NCBI GenBank assembly: GCA_014193115.1
Contig: BJHQ01000014.1
Span: 78,628-142,627, forward strand
Reading direction: 5' to 3'
Length of the DNA stretch: 64,000 bases
From: Planctomycetota bacterium
GTDB taxonomy: Bacteria; Planctomycetota; UBA11346
A program made the translations under genes and the position numbers. Under the pieces are notes generated by a model that made no database searches, had not been told where the DNA came from, and saw only the letters and a program-made list of their open reading frames with translations. Below, one piece after another: positions 36,007 through 44,943 of the stretch (positions within the stretch are counted from its first letter, which is position 1; every line of letters begins with the position of its first letter).

Positions 36007-36099
36007 TCGGCTGGGCAGCGCGGCAATCCTTGCGCTGAACCCCGCACCAGGATCATGGAATGACCACCCCATGCGGCTCCGCCGCCCAGAGGTCCGCTC

Positions 36100-36477
36100 A
36101 TGGATGCCCAACGTGCCCACCTGGTGAAGAATGCCTTGGTCGATGGCGTGACCATGACCGGCAGCGGCTTGCAGATCCGCCACCTCAAGCAGGGGACCGG
36201 CAAAAAACCCGGCCCGCGCAGCACGGTCACCGTCCATTACACCGGCAAGCTGATCGACGGGAGAACCTTCGATTCGTCGTCCGGCGGAGACCCGATCAGT
36301 TTTGGACTGCATCAGGTGATTCCCGGCTGGACCGAAGGCCTGCAATTGATTGCGGTGGGGGGCCAAGCCGAGCTCACCATTCCGTCCGATCTCGCCTATG
36401 GCCCGCGCGGTGCGCCGCCGGATATCCCTGGCGGAGCAACTCTGATCTTCATCGTTGAATTGCTGGCGGTTCGCTGA
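36100..36477 (+). CDS. FKBP-type peptidyl-prolyl isomerase
   Basis: A 125-residue single-domain FKBP without a signal peptide, so cytosolic. The active-site aromatic set of FKBP12 is kept: Tyr47, Phe57, Asp58, Trp77, Tyr100 and Phe117 (VHYTGKLIDGRTFDSS, IPGWTEGLQL, LAYGPRGAPPDIPG). An N-terminal tail of about 20 residues precedes the domain. It ends 40 bases from the convergent TsaE-glycosyltransferase gene. Confidence 0.93.
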   Translation: MDAQRAHLVKNALVDGVTMTGSGLQIRHLKQGTGKKPGPRSTVTVHYTGKLIDGRTFDSSSGGDPISFGLHQVIPGWTEGLQLIAVGGQAELTIPSDLAYGPRGAPPDIPGGATLIFIVELLAVR

Positions 36478-36517
36478 TCCGCAGCGCCACTTCGGGCAGC
36501 GCCGCCGCGGGCGAGAG

Positions 36518-38968
36518 TCAGCCCGCGTCCTTGCCGGTGCCGTCCAGCCCATGGACGGTTTTCTCCCAGTAGTGCGGTTTGACCAGCAATTGCCACAGGC
36601 CTTTCCAAGCGCCGATGGCGATCAGCCACCAGTACAACGGCGTCAGCAGAGACGCGCCGATCAGTCCGCGCTGGCCGACGCGACGGCCCCAGATGACCGC
36701 GACTGCCACGAACGCCAGGTTCCCCATGAACAGGCAGGCGGCGGCAGCGGCGAAAACCATGGATAACGTGGACAGCACCGGATTTTCGGCATGGCCGGAG
36801 TACACCAGTGGCCAGCTGAGGCGTTCCGCCAGCAGCTGGTGATCCAGATATTCATCCACCACCAGGAGGTCATAGAGCGAGATGCCGTGGGCGAAATCCC
36901 AGGCCAGGAGACCGGCGTAGGTCCCGGTGATCAACCACAGGATCAGGTTGAGCGCAGCCAGCACCGAGACGCAGAAGACCGATGAGAAGAACCCCAACGC
37001 CGCCCAGGGACCAAGTCTCCACAAGAGCCAGACGGGGCGACGGCTCCACACCAGGTGGGTGATGGCATAGCCTTTCAGCCAACGGCTGCGCTGGCGGATC
37101 CAGTTGCCGACATGACTGTTGGCTTCCTCCCAGGTGACGCTGTCGAGCATCGCGGTGCGCTTGCCGGCGATGTGCAGGCGGACGCCGAGGTCGCAGTCCT
37201 CGGTGACATTGAACGGATCCCAGCCGCCGAGGGCGCGCAGCGCATCGGTGCGGAAATGGTTGCTGGTGCCGCCAAGCGGGATCGGCACACCCAGACGCAC
37301 CAGCCCCGCCAGATAGCGGCCGAACCAGACATTGTATTCCACCGCGAACCAGCGGGTGAGCAGATTCTGCCGGTGGTTGTGGTAGGCGAGGTGGGCCTGG
37401 AGGCAGACCACGCGGTCGCCGCCTTTGCGCTGGTCGAGCTGACGGAAAGTAAGCACTGCTTTTTTCAGCTGATCCGGATCCGGGCGGTCCTCGGCATCGA
37501 AAATGACCAGGAACTCGCCGGTCGCACGTTCCAGTCCGTGGTTGCAGGCCCGCGGCTTGGTCTTGGGCTGGGCAGGCGGCACGACCACGATCGCGGCCCA
37601 CGGAGGAACGCCGGCGGTCTGCAAGGCGGCAAGGGTTTCCGGGTCGTCGGCTTCGAGCAGGAATTGCACATCAAGCTGGCTGCGTGGATAGTCGAGTTTT
37701 TCCAGGCTGACCAGGATGTTGCGGGCGACATTGCGCTCGCGGTAGAGCGGCACCAGCACCGTGAACCGCGGCCAACCGCCGGGCGGCTCGGCCAGCGAGC
37801 CTTGCCCGAAGCCACGTCCGCCGCCCATCGCCACCGCCAGCAAGCGGAACAGGATGGCCACGGTGTAAATCACGCAGATCGCACCGGCGACCACGCCCAG
37901 GCAGATCAGCCAATCGAAGAAGAGCAGATAGACCACCGCCAGCACTGCGGCCGCATACCAGGGTTCCTGGCCGGCCGGTGCGGTGCTGCGGTGGATGAAG
38001 GCTCCGATCGACGACGCCACCATCGCTCCGCCGATCAGCCCGAGCAGCGCTCCGCTCAGATTGCCGAAATGGATATGCAGGAATCCGACCAGCGGATCAT
38101 GGGCCGCAGTCAGCGGCAACGGTGGTCCAGCGAGGTGGGAGCCGATCGCCGCGCCGATCCCGCCGAACACCACGCCCAGCAGCAGCCAGGGCCACGAGAA
38201 AGTGCGCCAGGCGCAGGTCGGCCGATGCAGCTCAAGGTAACGCCGAACCAAGGGATCCGCGCCGTCCACGGCGTCGATCCGGGTGACTGCATGGACGGCC
38301 GGCGGAGTCGGCTGAGGATCCGTCATCTGAGCGATCGGCGATGGTTCTGCGAGGAGCTGAACTGACGAGGCGACACCACCAACGTCGGTAGATTCGGCAT
38401 TCGACGGTCCTGGAACTGACTCAACCCGGCTGGACATGGCGATGGTACGGACGTCACCGGCTTCGGTTGCCGACCGTTGCTGACGGTCAAACCAGGATGG
38501 CGGCGGAACGATCGTCGCGATGCGCCCGCCACTGGCCTGGTCATGCGCCAGGCCGATCCGCCAGGTGCGTCCGCCGGGCAGGGCCGGCAGCACCCGTTCC
38601 GCCCATTCGACCGCCGCGATGCCCTCGCCTAGCGCCTCAGAAAAACCCAGGGCGTCCAAATCACCCGGCCCGCCAAGACGCCAGGCGTCGACATGGACCA
38701 CCGTCCATCGCGTCGTGGCATAGGTGTGGAGCAGGGTATAGGACGGGCTGGAAACCTGATCGCCATCACCGCCCAAAGCGACGATCAGCGCGCGCACCAG
38801 GGTCGTCTTGCCCGAGCCAAGCTGGCCATCGATGGCCAGCACCTCGCCCGGCCCAACGGCTGCGGCCAGGCTTTCGGCGAGGTTCCGGGTGGCGTCGAGA
38901 TCCGCGAGATGGATCGGCGAGGCAGGCAGTTCGGAGTGGATTGGCGAAGCTCGAGCGGGCGCGGTCAC
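36518..38968 (-). CDS. Fusion protein: TsaE ATPase domain plus processive family-2 glycosyltransferase
   Basis: A single 816-residue frame of two unrelated parts. Residues about 18-155 are TsaE, the ATPase for tRNA t6A synthesis: Walker A GQLGSGKTT (48-56), SPSYTLLHTY (74-83), HVDAWRL (92-98) and VEWAERV (120-126). A Pro/Ser-rich linker (about 156-250) leads to a GT2 enzyme of the cellulose-synthase type: helices near 258-285 and following, FTVLVPLYRERN, DAEDRPDPDQL, TEDCDLGVRL and QRSRWLKGY (QxxRW), then several C-terminal helices. Internal ATGs exist at 38437 and 38326; the latter (MTDPQPTPP) lies just before the GT part and could allow it to be made separately. No frameshift or stop separates the parts. 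A fused tRNA-modification and glycan enzyme is unexpected; either part may be a separate translation product. Confidence 0.85.
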   Translation of the reverse strand: MTAPARASPIHSELPASPIHLADLDATRNLAESLAAAVGPGEVLAIDGQLGSGKTTLVRALIVALGGDGDQVSSPSYTLLHTYATTRWTVVHVDAWRLGGPGDLDALGFSEALGEGIAAVEWAERVLPALPGGRTWRIGLAHDQASGGRIATIVPPPSWFDRQQRSATEAGDVRTIAMSSRVESVPGPSNAESTDVGGVASSVQLLAEPSPIAQMTDPQPTPPAVHAVTRIDAVDGADPLVRRYLELHRPTCAWRTFSWPWLLLGVVFGGIGAAIGSHLAGPPLPLTAAHDPLVGFLHIHFGNLSGALLGLIGGAMVASSIGAFIHRSTAPAGQEPWYAAAVLAVVYLLFFDWLICLGVVAGAICVIYTVAILFRLLAVAMGGGRGFGQGSLAEPPGGWPRFTVLVPLYRERNVARNILVSLEKLDYPRSQLDVQFLLEADDPETLAALQTAGVPPWAAIVVVPPAQPKTKPRACNHGLERATGEFLVIFDAEDRPDPDQLKKAVLTFRQLDQRKGGDRVVCLQAHLAYHNHRQNLLTRWFAVEYNVWFGRYLAGLVRLGVPIPLGGTSNHFRTDALRALGGWDPFNVTEDCDLGVRLHIAGKRTAMLDSVTWEEANSHVGNWIRQRSRWLKGYAITHLVWSRRPVWLLWRLGPWAALGFFSSVFCVSVLAALNLILWLITGTYAGLLAWDFAHGISLYDLLVVDEYLDHQLLAERLSWPLVYSGHAENPVLSTLSMVFAAAAACLFMGNLAFVAVAVIWGRRVGQRGLIGASLLTPLYWWLIAIGAWKGLWQLLVKPHYWEKTVHGLDGTGKDAG

Positions 38969-39020
38969 AGCCGACAGTCTACATCCGATTCGACCGCCTG
39001 CCTGGCGGTGGTGTGCCTGT

Positions 39021-39629
39021 TCACAACCGGATGCCCAGCACCAGGCGCACGGTCAACGGCCTGGCCTCGGCAGTAGCGGTGGTGAAGCCGGGCGGGGTGT
39101 ATTCGAGCCGGATGGATTCGTACCCGATCGACAATCCTGCTTGGAATCCATTGGAGAACGTGTGCAACCAGGTGGCTTCCATCAGCCATTGGCGATAGCG
39201 GTCGTCCTTGGCGCCTTTGGCAATCTTGCCGCGTTCGTCGCCGAAGCCGACGCCATAGCCGCCGACCACCTCCAGCTGATCGCTGTGATCCCAGTCCAGG
39301 GCCAGGCCGCCGAGGATCTGACCGCCCATCACGTCGACATCGACGGCGCCAGGACCGCCATTGCCGTCCTTGAGTTTCGCGGGCAGGCGCATCGCCACCA
39401 GGCGCGGGCCGATCACCAGTCCGCCGGCGCAGCCGACGCTGCTGTCATAGCTGAGGTCGCCGCACAGCAGGCCCACGCCATAGGCCTGTCCGCCACCAGT
39501 AGTCCAGCCGCCATAAGCGCGCAGATCAGCAAAGAACAGGTCCCGACGGTCGCTCCGCCAGCCGTCGGCCGCGCCGGCCAGACCGGTTGAAGCGATCATC
39601 AGGACGGCCAGGGAAACGCAGCGCAGCAT
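39021..39629 (-). CDS. Secreted outer-membrane-type beta protein
   Basis: A 202-residue protein with a signal peptide (MLRCVSLAVLMIASTGLAGAADG, cleavage likely after GLAGA). The mature part alternates hydrophobic and polar residues with many Gly and aromatic residues (DLFFADLRAYGGWTTGGGQ, LDWDHSDQLEVVGGYGVGFGD, RLVLGIRL at the end), as in small beta-barrels or lipocalin-like outer-membrane proteins. I do not recognise a family. It follows the glycosyltransferase fusion gene on the same strand (upstream side), 52 bases away. Confidence 0.55.
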   Translation of the reverse strand: MLRCVSLAVLMIASTGLAGAADGWRSDRRDLFFADLRAYGGWTTGGGQAYGVGLLCGDLSYDSSVGCAGGLVIGPRLVAMRLPAKLKDGNGGPGAVDVDVMGGQILGGLALDWDHSDQLEVVGGYGVGFGDERGKIAKGAKDDRYRQWLMEATWLHTFSNGFQAGLSIGYESIRLEYTPPGFTTATAEARPLTVRLVLGIRL

Positions 39630-39659
39630 CGTGATGATGGTCGCCCTTCCTCGGCCACC

Positions 39660-41357
39660 TCAAGGGCGCGGCGGCGGCGGATCGCGGATGAACAGCCACC
39701 CGACCAGCACACCGCACCAAGCGCCCAGACCAGCGAGCAAAACGATCCAGGCGAGGTAGGCGCCGCCGACCAGGCGTTCTCCCGGTCGCGGCTGGGACCA
39801 GTCGTTGGCGTGGCCGCGGTCCTGATCGATCACGACATCATCCGCAAAGCCTGGAGCCGTCGCCCAGCCCGGCGCGGTGTGAAGCGAGCGGATGCTCGCG
39901 GATTCGGGACGTTCACCAGCGGCCAGCAAGGCCGACTCGCGTCGGTGGAGCTCGGCCTGCATTTGGCGGCCTTCCGTCAACGCGATCCGGCACAGGTCGC
40001 GTTCCGCCGCCAGCCAGGCCGCGGCACCGCGCTGATTGATGGAATCCGCCAAAGCCCGTTGCCGGGCCTGGCAATGGGAGACCAGCCAAGCCCGGTCGTC
40101 GTAATTCGGGGAAAAGCGATCGACCAGCTCCACCGCCCGTTCATAGGCATGGACCGCCAACCGGCGCTGGCCGATGCGTTCCAGCACCCCACCCAGCGCC
40201 AAAGCGAAATGTGGGTTGGCGCCGCCGCCATGCATCCACATGCCGAGGATGCCGAGCACGGGCTCATCGAAAGGAACGTGACCATCAGCGAGCCGACCGT
40301 CTTCGCTCCAGCGTGGCTCGGAGCCGTCTGGTCCGACCGGTCGGATCAATCGCCTGATCGCCAGGCGCATGGCGTCGTTCCCAGGGCGATCGAGGAAAGG
40401 CAGTCCACCTTCGACCGGATTGCTCGCCAGCAACACCAGAAGCGACTCGACCATCTTGCCATCGGCATAGGCGTGCACTGCTCCTTGGATCAGTGCGGTC
40501 GTTCCGATGGGGATGTTTGCGAGCGGCTGACCGATCAGGTCGCGCTGACGGAGCAGCGTCGAATTTCGAGCAACCTGCTGAAGGTGCACCGCCGTGGTCA
40601 ACTGCCAGGTTTCGCGCCCGAAGTGGGCCACCGGGTTGATTGCCATGGCGGAGCGCAGATGCGCCAGTCCTTCATCCACACCGGCGCCGGCCTCGGCGTC
40701 GCCGCGCAGAAAACTGGGCAGATGGCGATGAAGGAGCGCCGTGGCCAGGTTCGCCTTGGCAGAATACCAGTGGCCAGCCACCTCATTGAGCACTGGCCGC
40801 TGTCGGAATCGATCCAGTTCAACGGTATCTAGCAGCATCTGTTCTGACCTGACCGCGACCACTGGCGCAGGCACCGGGCCGCGGCGGGGCAGCAGTTCGA
40901 GCTTGCGCCGCATCACCGCCACCGCGTCGTCATCCCGGCCCGCATGCATCAGGCCCACTGCCAGATCGTCGCAGGCATCCAACCAGGCATCGCTGGGCGC
41001 CTCGCCGGCCGCCAGGCGCTCAGCCGCGGCATCGATCAGGTTCCGTGCTTCCGTGTTGCGCGCCTCGTACCAGGCCTCGCCGTGCCGCGGGAAATGCTCG
41101 TGAAGCACGTCTTCGACCATCGCGAGTCGCAGCGCGGTGCCTCCCGGATACTTCGCCAGACGCCACGGTGCCGGATAGCGCTTGAGCTGCGCGGGCAGGC
41201 TGGTTGCGGTGAAGGACTCGTGCCACCAGGCATCCCACCAGCCATCGGGCTTGAATCGGGAAGAACTCGGGGTGACGAAAATGCTCAGAGCCACCCCGAA
41301 CAGCAGGCCGAGCACGGTCGCCCGCATCCGGTTCATCGGACCGGTCCCTGTTTTCAT
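39660..41357 (-). CDS. Membrane-anchored helical-repeat protein of unknown function
   Basis: A 565-residue protein with a signal-anchor at the start (RMRATVLGLLFGVALSIFV) and a second membrane helix near the C-terminus (AYLAWIVLLAGLGAWCGVLVGWLFI) followed by a Pro-rich end. The region between is helical with TPR-like patterns (LAVGLMHAGRDDDAVAVMRRKLELL, VLERIGQRRLAVHAYERAVELV, LATALLHRHLPSFLRGDAEAGAGV), so it is probably periplasmic with repeats. I do not recognise a family. Start 41357 has GGGAAG at a suitable distance; 41336 is an alternative. The stop lies 31 bases before the preceding outer-membrane-type gene, so they likely form one unit. Confidence 0.6.
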   Translation of the reverse strand: MKTGTGPMNRMRATVLGLLFGVALSIFVTPSSSRFKPDGWWDAWWHESFTATSLPAQLKRYPAPWRLAKYPGGTALRLAMVEDVLHEHFPRHGEAWYEARNTEARNLIDAAAERLAAGEAPSDAWLDACDDLAVGLMHAGRDDDAVAVMRRKLELLPRRGPVPAPVVAVRSEQMLLDTVELDRFRQRPVLNEVAGHWYSAKANLATALLHRHLPSFLRGDAEAGAGVDEGLAHLRSAMAINPVAHFGRETWQLTTAVHLQQVARNSTLLRQRDLIGQPLANIPIGTTALIQGAVHAYADGKMVESLLVLLASNPVEGGLPFLDRPGNDAMRLAIRRLIRPVGPDGSEPRWSEDGRLADGHVPFDEPVLGILGMWMHGGGANPHFALALGGVLERIGQRRLAVHAYERAVELVDRFSPNYDDRAWLVSHCQARQRALADSINQRGAAAWLAAERDLCRIALTEGRQMQAELHRRESALLAAGERPESASIRSLHTAPGWATAPGFADDVVIDQDRGHANDWSQPRPGERLVGGAYLAWIVLLAGLGAWCGVLVGWLFIRDPPPPRP

Positions 41358-41490
41358 CGTTGGCTTCCCGGCGGGCCACCCGTCCTGGGTCATTGCTTGT
41401 TTTCCATGAAAACACCTGGGCGGATCGGATTCACCGATCCACCACCGCCCAGACGGGAATCCCCCGTTCGCTGCGTTCGATCCAGCGGCA

Positions 41491-41706
41491 TCAGCCGCGC
41501 CGCCGAGAAAAGAATATCGCGGAACCGATCAGCACCACGCCCGCTCCCAAGATCACGAATCCGCCGGCCGGAGTCCGCCCGGTGGCCGGCGGAGCCTTTT
41601 CGACGGCTCCCGGAACATCGCGGTAGCGGTCGCGGAACTCCTGTTCAGCGAGTCGGACCTCCTGATCATTGAGGCAGGCGAAGAACACCAGGGTTTCGAC
41701 CAACAT
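41491..41706 (-). CDS. Small protein with C-terminal membrane helix
   Basis: A 71-residue frame: an acidic N-terminal part (VRLAEQEFRDRYRDVPG) followed by a Pro/Thr/Gly linker, a single hydrophobic helix (GGFVILGAGVVLIGSAIFF) and a basic SRRRG end. The layout resembles a tail-anchored protein or a sorting-signal end. It is unknown to me. It lies 134 bases upstream of the start of the helical-repeat gene, on the same strand. Support is moderate: composition is protein-like, and no competing frame explains the region. Confidence 0.5.
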   Translation of the reverse strand: MLVETLVFFACLNDQEVRLAEQEFRDRYRDVPGAVEKAPPATGRTPAGGFVILGAGVVLIGSAIFFSRRRG

Positions 41707-41991
41707 GCGTAGAGCCTAGCACGGTGAAGCAGCATGGCGAGACGGTACCGACCGCGCCTGGACTGGGTTGGGCTGGCTGGGCTGGGAGCGCCGAGCGCCA
41801 GCTCGGCTGGGCTGGACTGGACTGGGCTGGGCTGGGCTTCGAGCGCCGAGCGCCAGCTCGGCTGGAGTCGACTTGCGTCCGTGCAACCGCGTGTTCGGTC
41901 TTTGGTTTTGCCGAGCTGGCGCTCGGCGCTCCCAGGGTCGACCAGGACGACCGCTTCACGTCGGCTTCCCAGCTCCACGATCCCGCCCCCC
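41707..41991. repeat. Low-complexity CTGGG tract with three palindromic repeats upstream of gcvP
   Basis: This 285-base gap holds G-rich CTGGACTGGGCTGGG runs and three copies of a hairpin word: GGGAGCGCCGAGCGCCAGCTCGGC at 41784-41807, GAGCGCCGAGCGCCAGCTCGGC at 41841-41862, and the reverse orientation at 41910-41933. Each has a 7-bp stem GCCGAGC/GCTCGGC and a four-base loop. The same word returns at 58.5 kb. I see no glycine riboswitch before gcvP. Frames read through here as repeated SASSAGLDW or ERRAPARLG peptides and are not genes. Confidence 0.8.
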
Positions 41992-44832
41992 ATGCACGCT
42001 GCTTCTGCCGCCGCCCCCCTGCTCTCCGATTTCGCCCAGCGCCATGTGGGGCCGACGGAGGTGGAGCGGCAGGCGATGGCGGAGCAGCTGGGGTATCCCG
42101 ACCTGGACGCTCTGATCGTGGCCGCGGTGCCGGCGGCCATCCGCACTCCCCGCCTGACCGGACTGCCCGAGCCGGTGGGTGAGCACGCCGCCTTGGCCGA
42201 ACTGGCCGAGATCGCCGCCCAGAATCGGCCGCTGCGCTCGTGCATCGGCCTCGGCTATCACCACTGCCTGGTGCCGCCGGTCCTGCAACGCACGGTCTTG
42301 GAAAATCCTGGCTGGTATACGCAGTACACGCCGTATCAGGCCGAGATCAGCCAAGGCCGGCTGGAATGCCTGCTCGCCTTCCAGACCCTGGTCAGCGATC
42401 TGACCGGACTGCCGGTGGCAAACGCCTCGCTGCTCGACGAGTCCACTGCCGCCGCCGAGGCCATGCATCTCTGCGCCAATGCTGCCGACGGCGAGCGCTC
42501 GGTCTTCCTGGTCGCCGATGACGTGCTCCCGCAGACCTTGGCGGTGGTCACCACCCGGGCCGAGGTCCTCAGCCAGACGGTGCGGACCTTCCCCGCTGGA
42601 ACCGTGCCGGCGATCACTGCCGACGTCTTCGGCGTCCTGCTGAATCATGTCGGCCGCGACGGCGAGATCCGTGACCTGCGGCCTGCGGTTGCAGCCGCCC
42701 ATGGCGCCGGAGCGCTGGTGGTCATGGCCACCGATCCGCTGGCCTGCTGCTTGTACGTTCCGCCAGGCGAGCTCGGCGCCGACGTGGCGATCGGCTCGGC
42801 CCAGCGCCTGGGCGTACCGCTCGGCTTCGGCGGCCCCCACGCGGCGTTCTTCGCCACCACCGATGCCCGCAAGCGGTTGATGCCAGGGCGGCTGGTCGGC
42901 GTCAGCCGCGACCGGCTCGGCCAGCCCGCTTACCGGCTGGCCCTGCAAACCCGCGAGCAGCACATCCGCCGCGAAAAAGCCACGTCGAACATCTGCACCG
43001 CACAGGCCCTGCTCGCTAATCTGGCGGCCCTGTACGCGATGTGGCATGGCCCCGAAGGACTCGCCGCCATCGCCCGGAGGATTCAAGGTCATGCCCAGCG
43101 CCTGGCGGCATCGCTGACCACCGCCGGCATCGCCGTGGCGCCGGGCCAGCGTTTCGGCGTGGTGGTGGCCATCGGCATCGATGCGCCCGCGGTGCTCGCC
43201 CAGGCTGAACGCAAAGGATTCGTGCTCCGCCAGATCGACGCCCAGCGCGTCGCCATCGCCCTCGACGAGGCGACCACCGACAGCGAAATCGCGACCCTGG
43301 CCAATGCCATCGCCGGTCGGCCGGTCGCCGTGACCGAAAGCGCTGCGGACCTGCCCTCCGCCGCGCTGCGCACCAGCCCGTTCCTGACCCATCCGCTGTT
43401 CCACCGCCATCGCACTGAAACCGCGATGTTGCGCTACACCAAGCTGCTCGAATCCCGGGATCTGTCTCTGGCCCACAGCATGATCCCGCTCGGCTCGTGC
43501 ACGATGAAGCTCAACGCCGCGGCCGAGATGATGCCGCTGACCTGGCACCAGCTCGGCGGCCTGCATCCCTTCGCCCCGAGCGAGCACTGCCGGGGTTGGG
43601 CAACCATCGCCGACGACCTCGAAGCCTGGCTCGGCGCGATCACTGGCCTGCCCGCGGTCAGCTTGCAACCGAACAGCGGCGCCCAAGGCGAATACGCCGG
43701 ACTGCTGGCGATCCGCAGCTACTTGAAAGCCTCCGGCCAGAGCCACCGCTCGGTGTGCCTGATCCCGGTCAGCGCCCACGGCACCAATCCCGCCAGCGCC
43801 GCCTTGGCCGGATTGCGGGTGGTGGCGGTGGCCTGCCGCCCCGATGGTGACATCGATCTGGCGGATCTCGAAACCAAGGCCAACGCCCACGCCGGCGACC
43901 TGGCCTGTCTGATGGTGACCTATCCGTCGACCCACGGCGTGTTCGAGGCCGGCATCCAACAGGCCTGCAAACTCGTCCACGCCCGCGGCGGGCAGGTTTA
44001 CCTCGACGGAGCGAACCTCAACGCCCAAGTCGGCCTGACCAGCCCCGGAGTCATCGGCGCCGACGTCTGCCACATCAATCTGCACAAGACGTTCTGCATT
44101 CCCCACGGTGGCGGCGGTCCGGGCATGGGCCCGATCTGCGCCGCCGAGCACCTTCGCCCGCATCTGCCCGGCCACCCGTTGGCGCCCGGCTCCCGTCCGG
44201 TCAGTGCTGCGCCCTGGGGTTCGGCCTCGATCCTGGTCATTCCGTGGATGTACATCCGGATGATGGGCGGCGATGGACTGACCCTGGCCACCGCGACAGC
44301 GATCCTCAACGCCAATCGCATCGCGAAGGCACTCGCTCCGCATTATCCGATCCTGTATACCGGCCCCGGCGGTCTGGTCGCCCATGAATGCATCATCGAT
44401 CTGAGGGAGTTCAAAAAGATCGGCATCGAGGCCGAAGACGTGGCCAAACGCCTGATGGATTACGGCTACCACGCACCGACCCTCAGCTTTCCGGTGCCCG
44501 GGACGCTGATGATCGAGCCCACCGAATCCGAGGATCCCGCCGAGCTCGATCGTTTCTGCGCCGCCCTGATCGCCATCCGCGCTGAGATTTCAGCGGTGGC
44601 CGAGGGCCGCAGCGATCGTGCCGACAATCCCTTGAAGATGGCGCCCCACACCGCCGGCGAGGTCTGCTCAGACACCTGGTCGCATGCGTATGGCCGCGAG
44701 CTCGCTGCCTTCCCGGCGCCATGGACCCGGGAGCGCAAATTCTGGCCGGCGGTGGCGCGGATCGATGGGGCCTATGGCGACCGCAACCTGATCTGCACCT
44801 GCGTCGGGATGAGCGAACGGGCTGGAACCTGA
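41992..44832 (+). CDS. gcvP: Glycine dehydrogenase (decarboxylating), P protein
   Basis: A 946-residue PLP enzyme, the decarboxylating P protein of the glycine cleavage system. It is the undivided form, with both homologous halves: the N-terminal half has GLGYHHCLVPPVLQRTVLENPGWYTQYTPYQAEISQGR, the C-terminal half SCTMKLNAAAEMMP and the PLP lysine Lys699 in HINLHKTFCIPHGGGGPGMGP. I start at 41992 because the upstream frame is repeat sequence. gcvT, gcvH and lpd are not nearby; H protein must be encoded elsewhere. hisF follows after 111 bases. Confidence 0.96.
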   Translation: MHAASAAAPLLSDFAQRHVGPTEVERQAMAEQLGYPDLDALIVAAVPAAIRTPRLTGLPEPVGEHAALAELAEIAAQNRPLRSCIGLGYHHCLVPPVLQRTVLENPGWYTQYTPYQAEISQGRLECLLAFQTLVSDLTGLPVANASLLDESTAAAEAMHLCANAADGERSVFLVADDVLPQTLAVVTTRAEVLSQTVRTFPAGTVPAITADVFGVLLNHVGRDGEIRDLRPAVAAAHGAGALVVMATDPLACCLYVPPGELGADVAIGSAQRLGVPLGFGGPHAAFFATTDARKRLMPGRLVGVSRDRLGQPAYRLALQTREQHIRREKATSNICTAQALLANLAALYAMWHGPEGLAAIARRIQGHAQRLAASLTTAGIAVAPGQRFGVVVAIGIDAPAVLAQAERKGFVLRQIDAQRVAIALDEATTDSEIATLANAIAGRPVAVTESAADLPSAALRTSPFLTHPLFHRHRTETAMLRYTKLLESRDLSLAHSMIPLGSCTMKLNAAAEMMPLTWHQLGGLHPFAPSEHCRGWATIADDLEAWLGAITGLPAVSLQPNSGAQGEYAGLLAIRSYLKASGQSHRSVCLIPVSAHGTNPASAALAGLRVVAVACRPDGDIDLADLETKANAHAGDLACLMVTYPSTHGVFEAGIQQACKLVHARGGQVYLDGANLNAQVGLTSPGVIGADVCHINLHKTFCIPHGGGGPGMGPICAAEHLRPHLPGHPLAPGSRPVSAAPWGSASILVIPWMYIRMMGGDGLTLATATAILNANRIAKALAPHYPILYTGPGGLVAHECIIDLREFKKIGIEAEDVAKRLMDYGYHAPTLSFPVPGTLMIEPTESEDPAELDRFCAALIAIRAEISAVAEGRSDRADNPLKMAPHTAGEVCSDTWSHAYGRELAAFPAPWTRERKFWPAVARIDGAYGDRNLICTCVGMSERAGT

Positions 44833-44943
44833 GCGCCTGCCATGCGACCACGCTTGCAGCCCGCCGAACCGCAAACACTGCCGTCCCCCAGCCGCTTTCC
44901 CCCACGGCCTGGACGATCCCTCGGCCCGGCAGACGCTGTGCCC

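Noticed and set aside
36478..36517. Bidirectional terminator between FKBP and the convergent fusion gene
   Set aside because: A 7-bp CGCGGGC stem exists, but the loop is long and no T-run follows on either strand.
41707..41991. Glycine riboswitch in front of gcvP
   Set aside because: The gap is filled with G-rich and palindromic repeats and has no glycine-aptamer-like conserved core.
41956..44472. 838-codon minus-strand frame
   Set aside because: Antisense to gcvP, which shows both halves and the PLP lysine.
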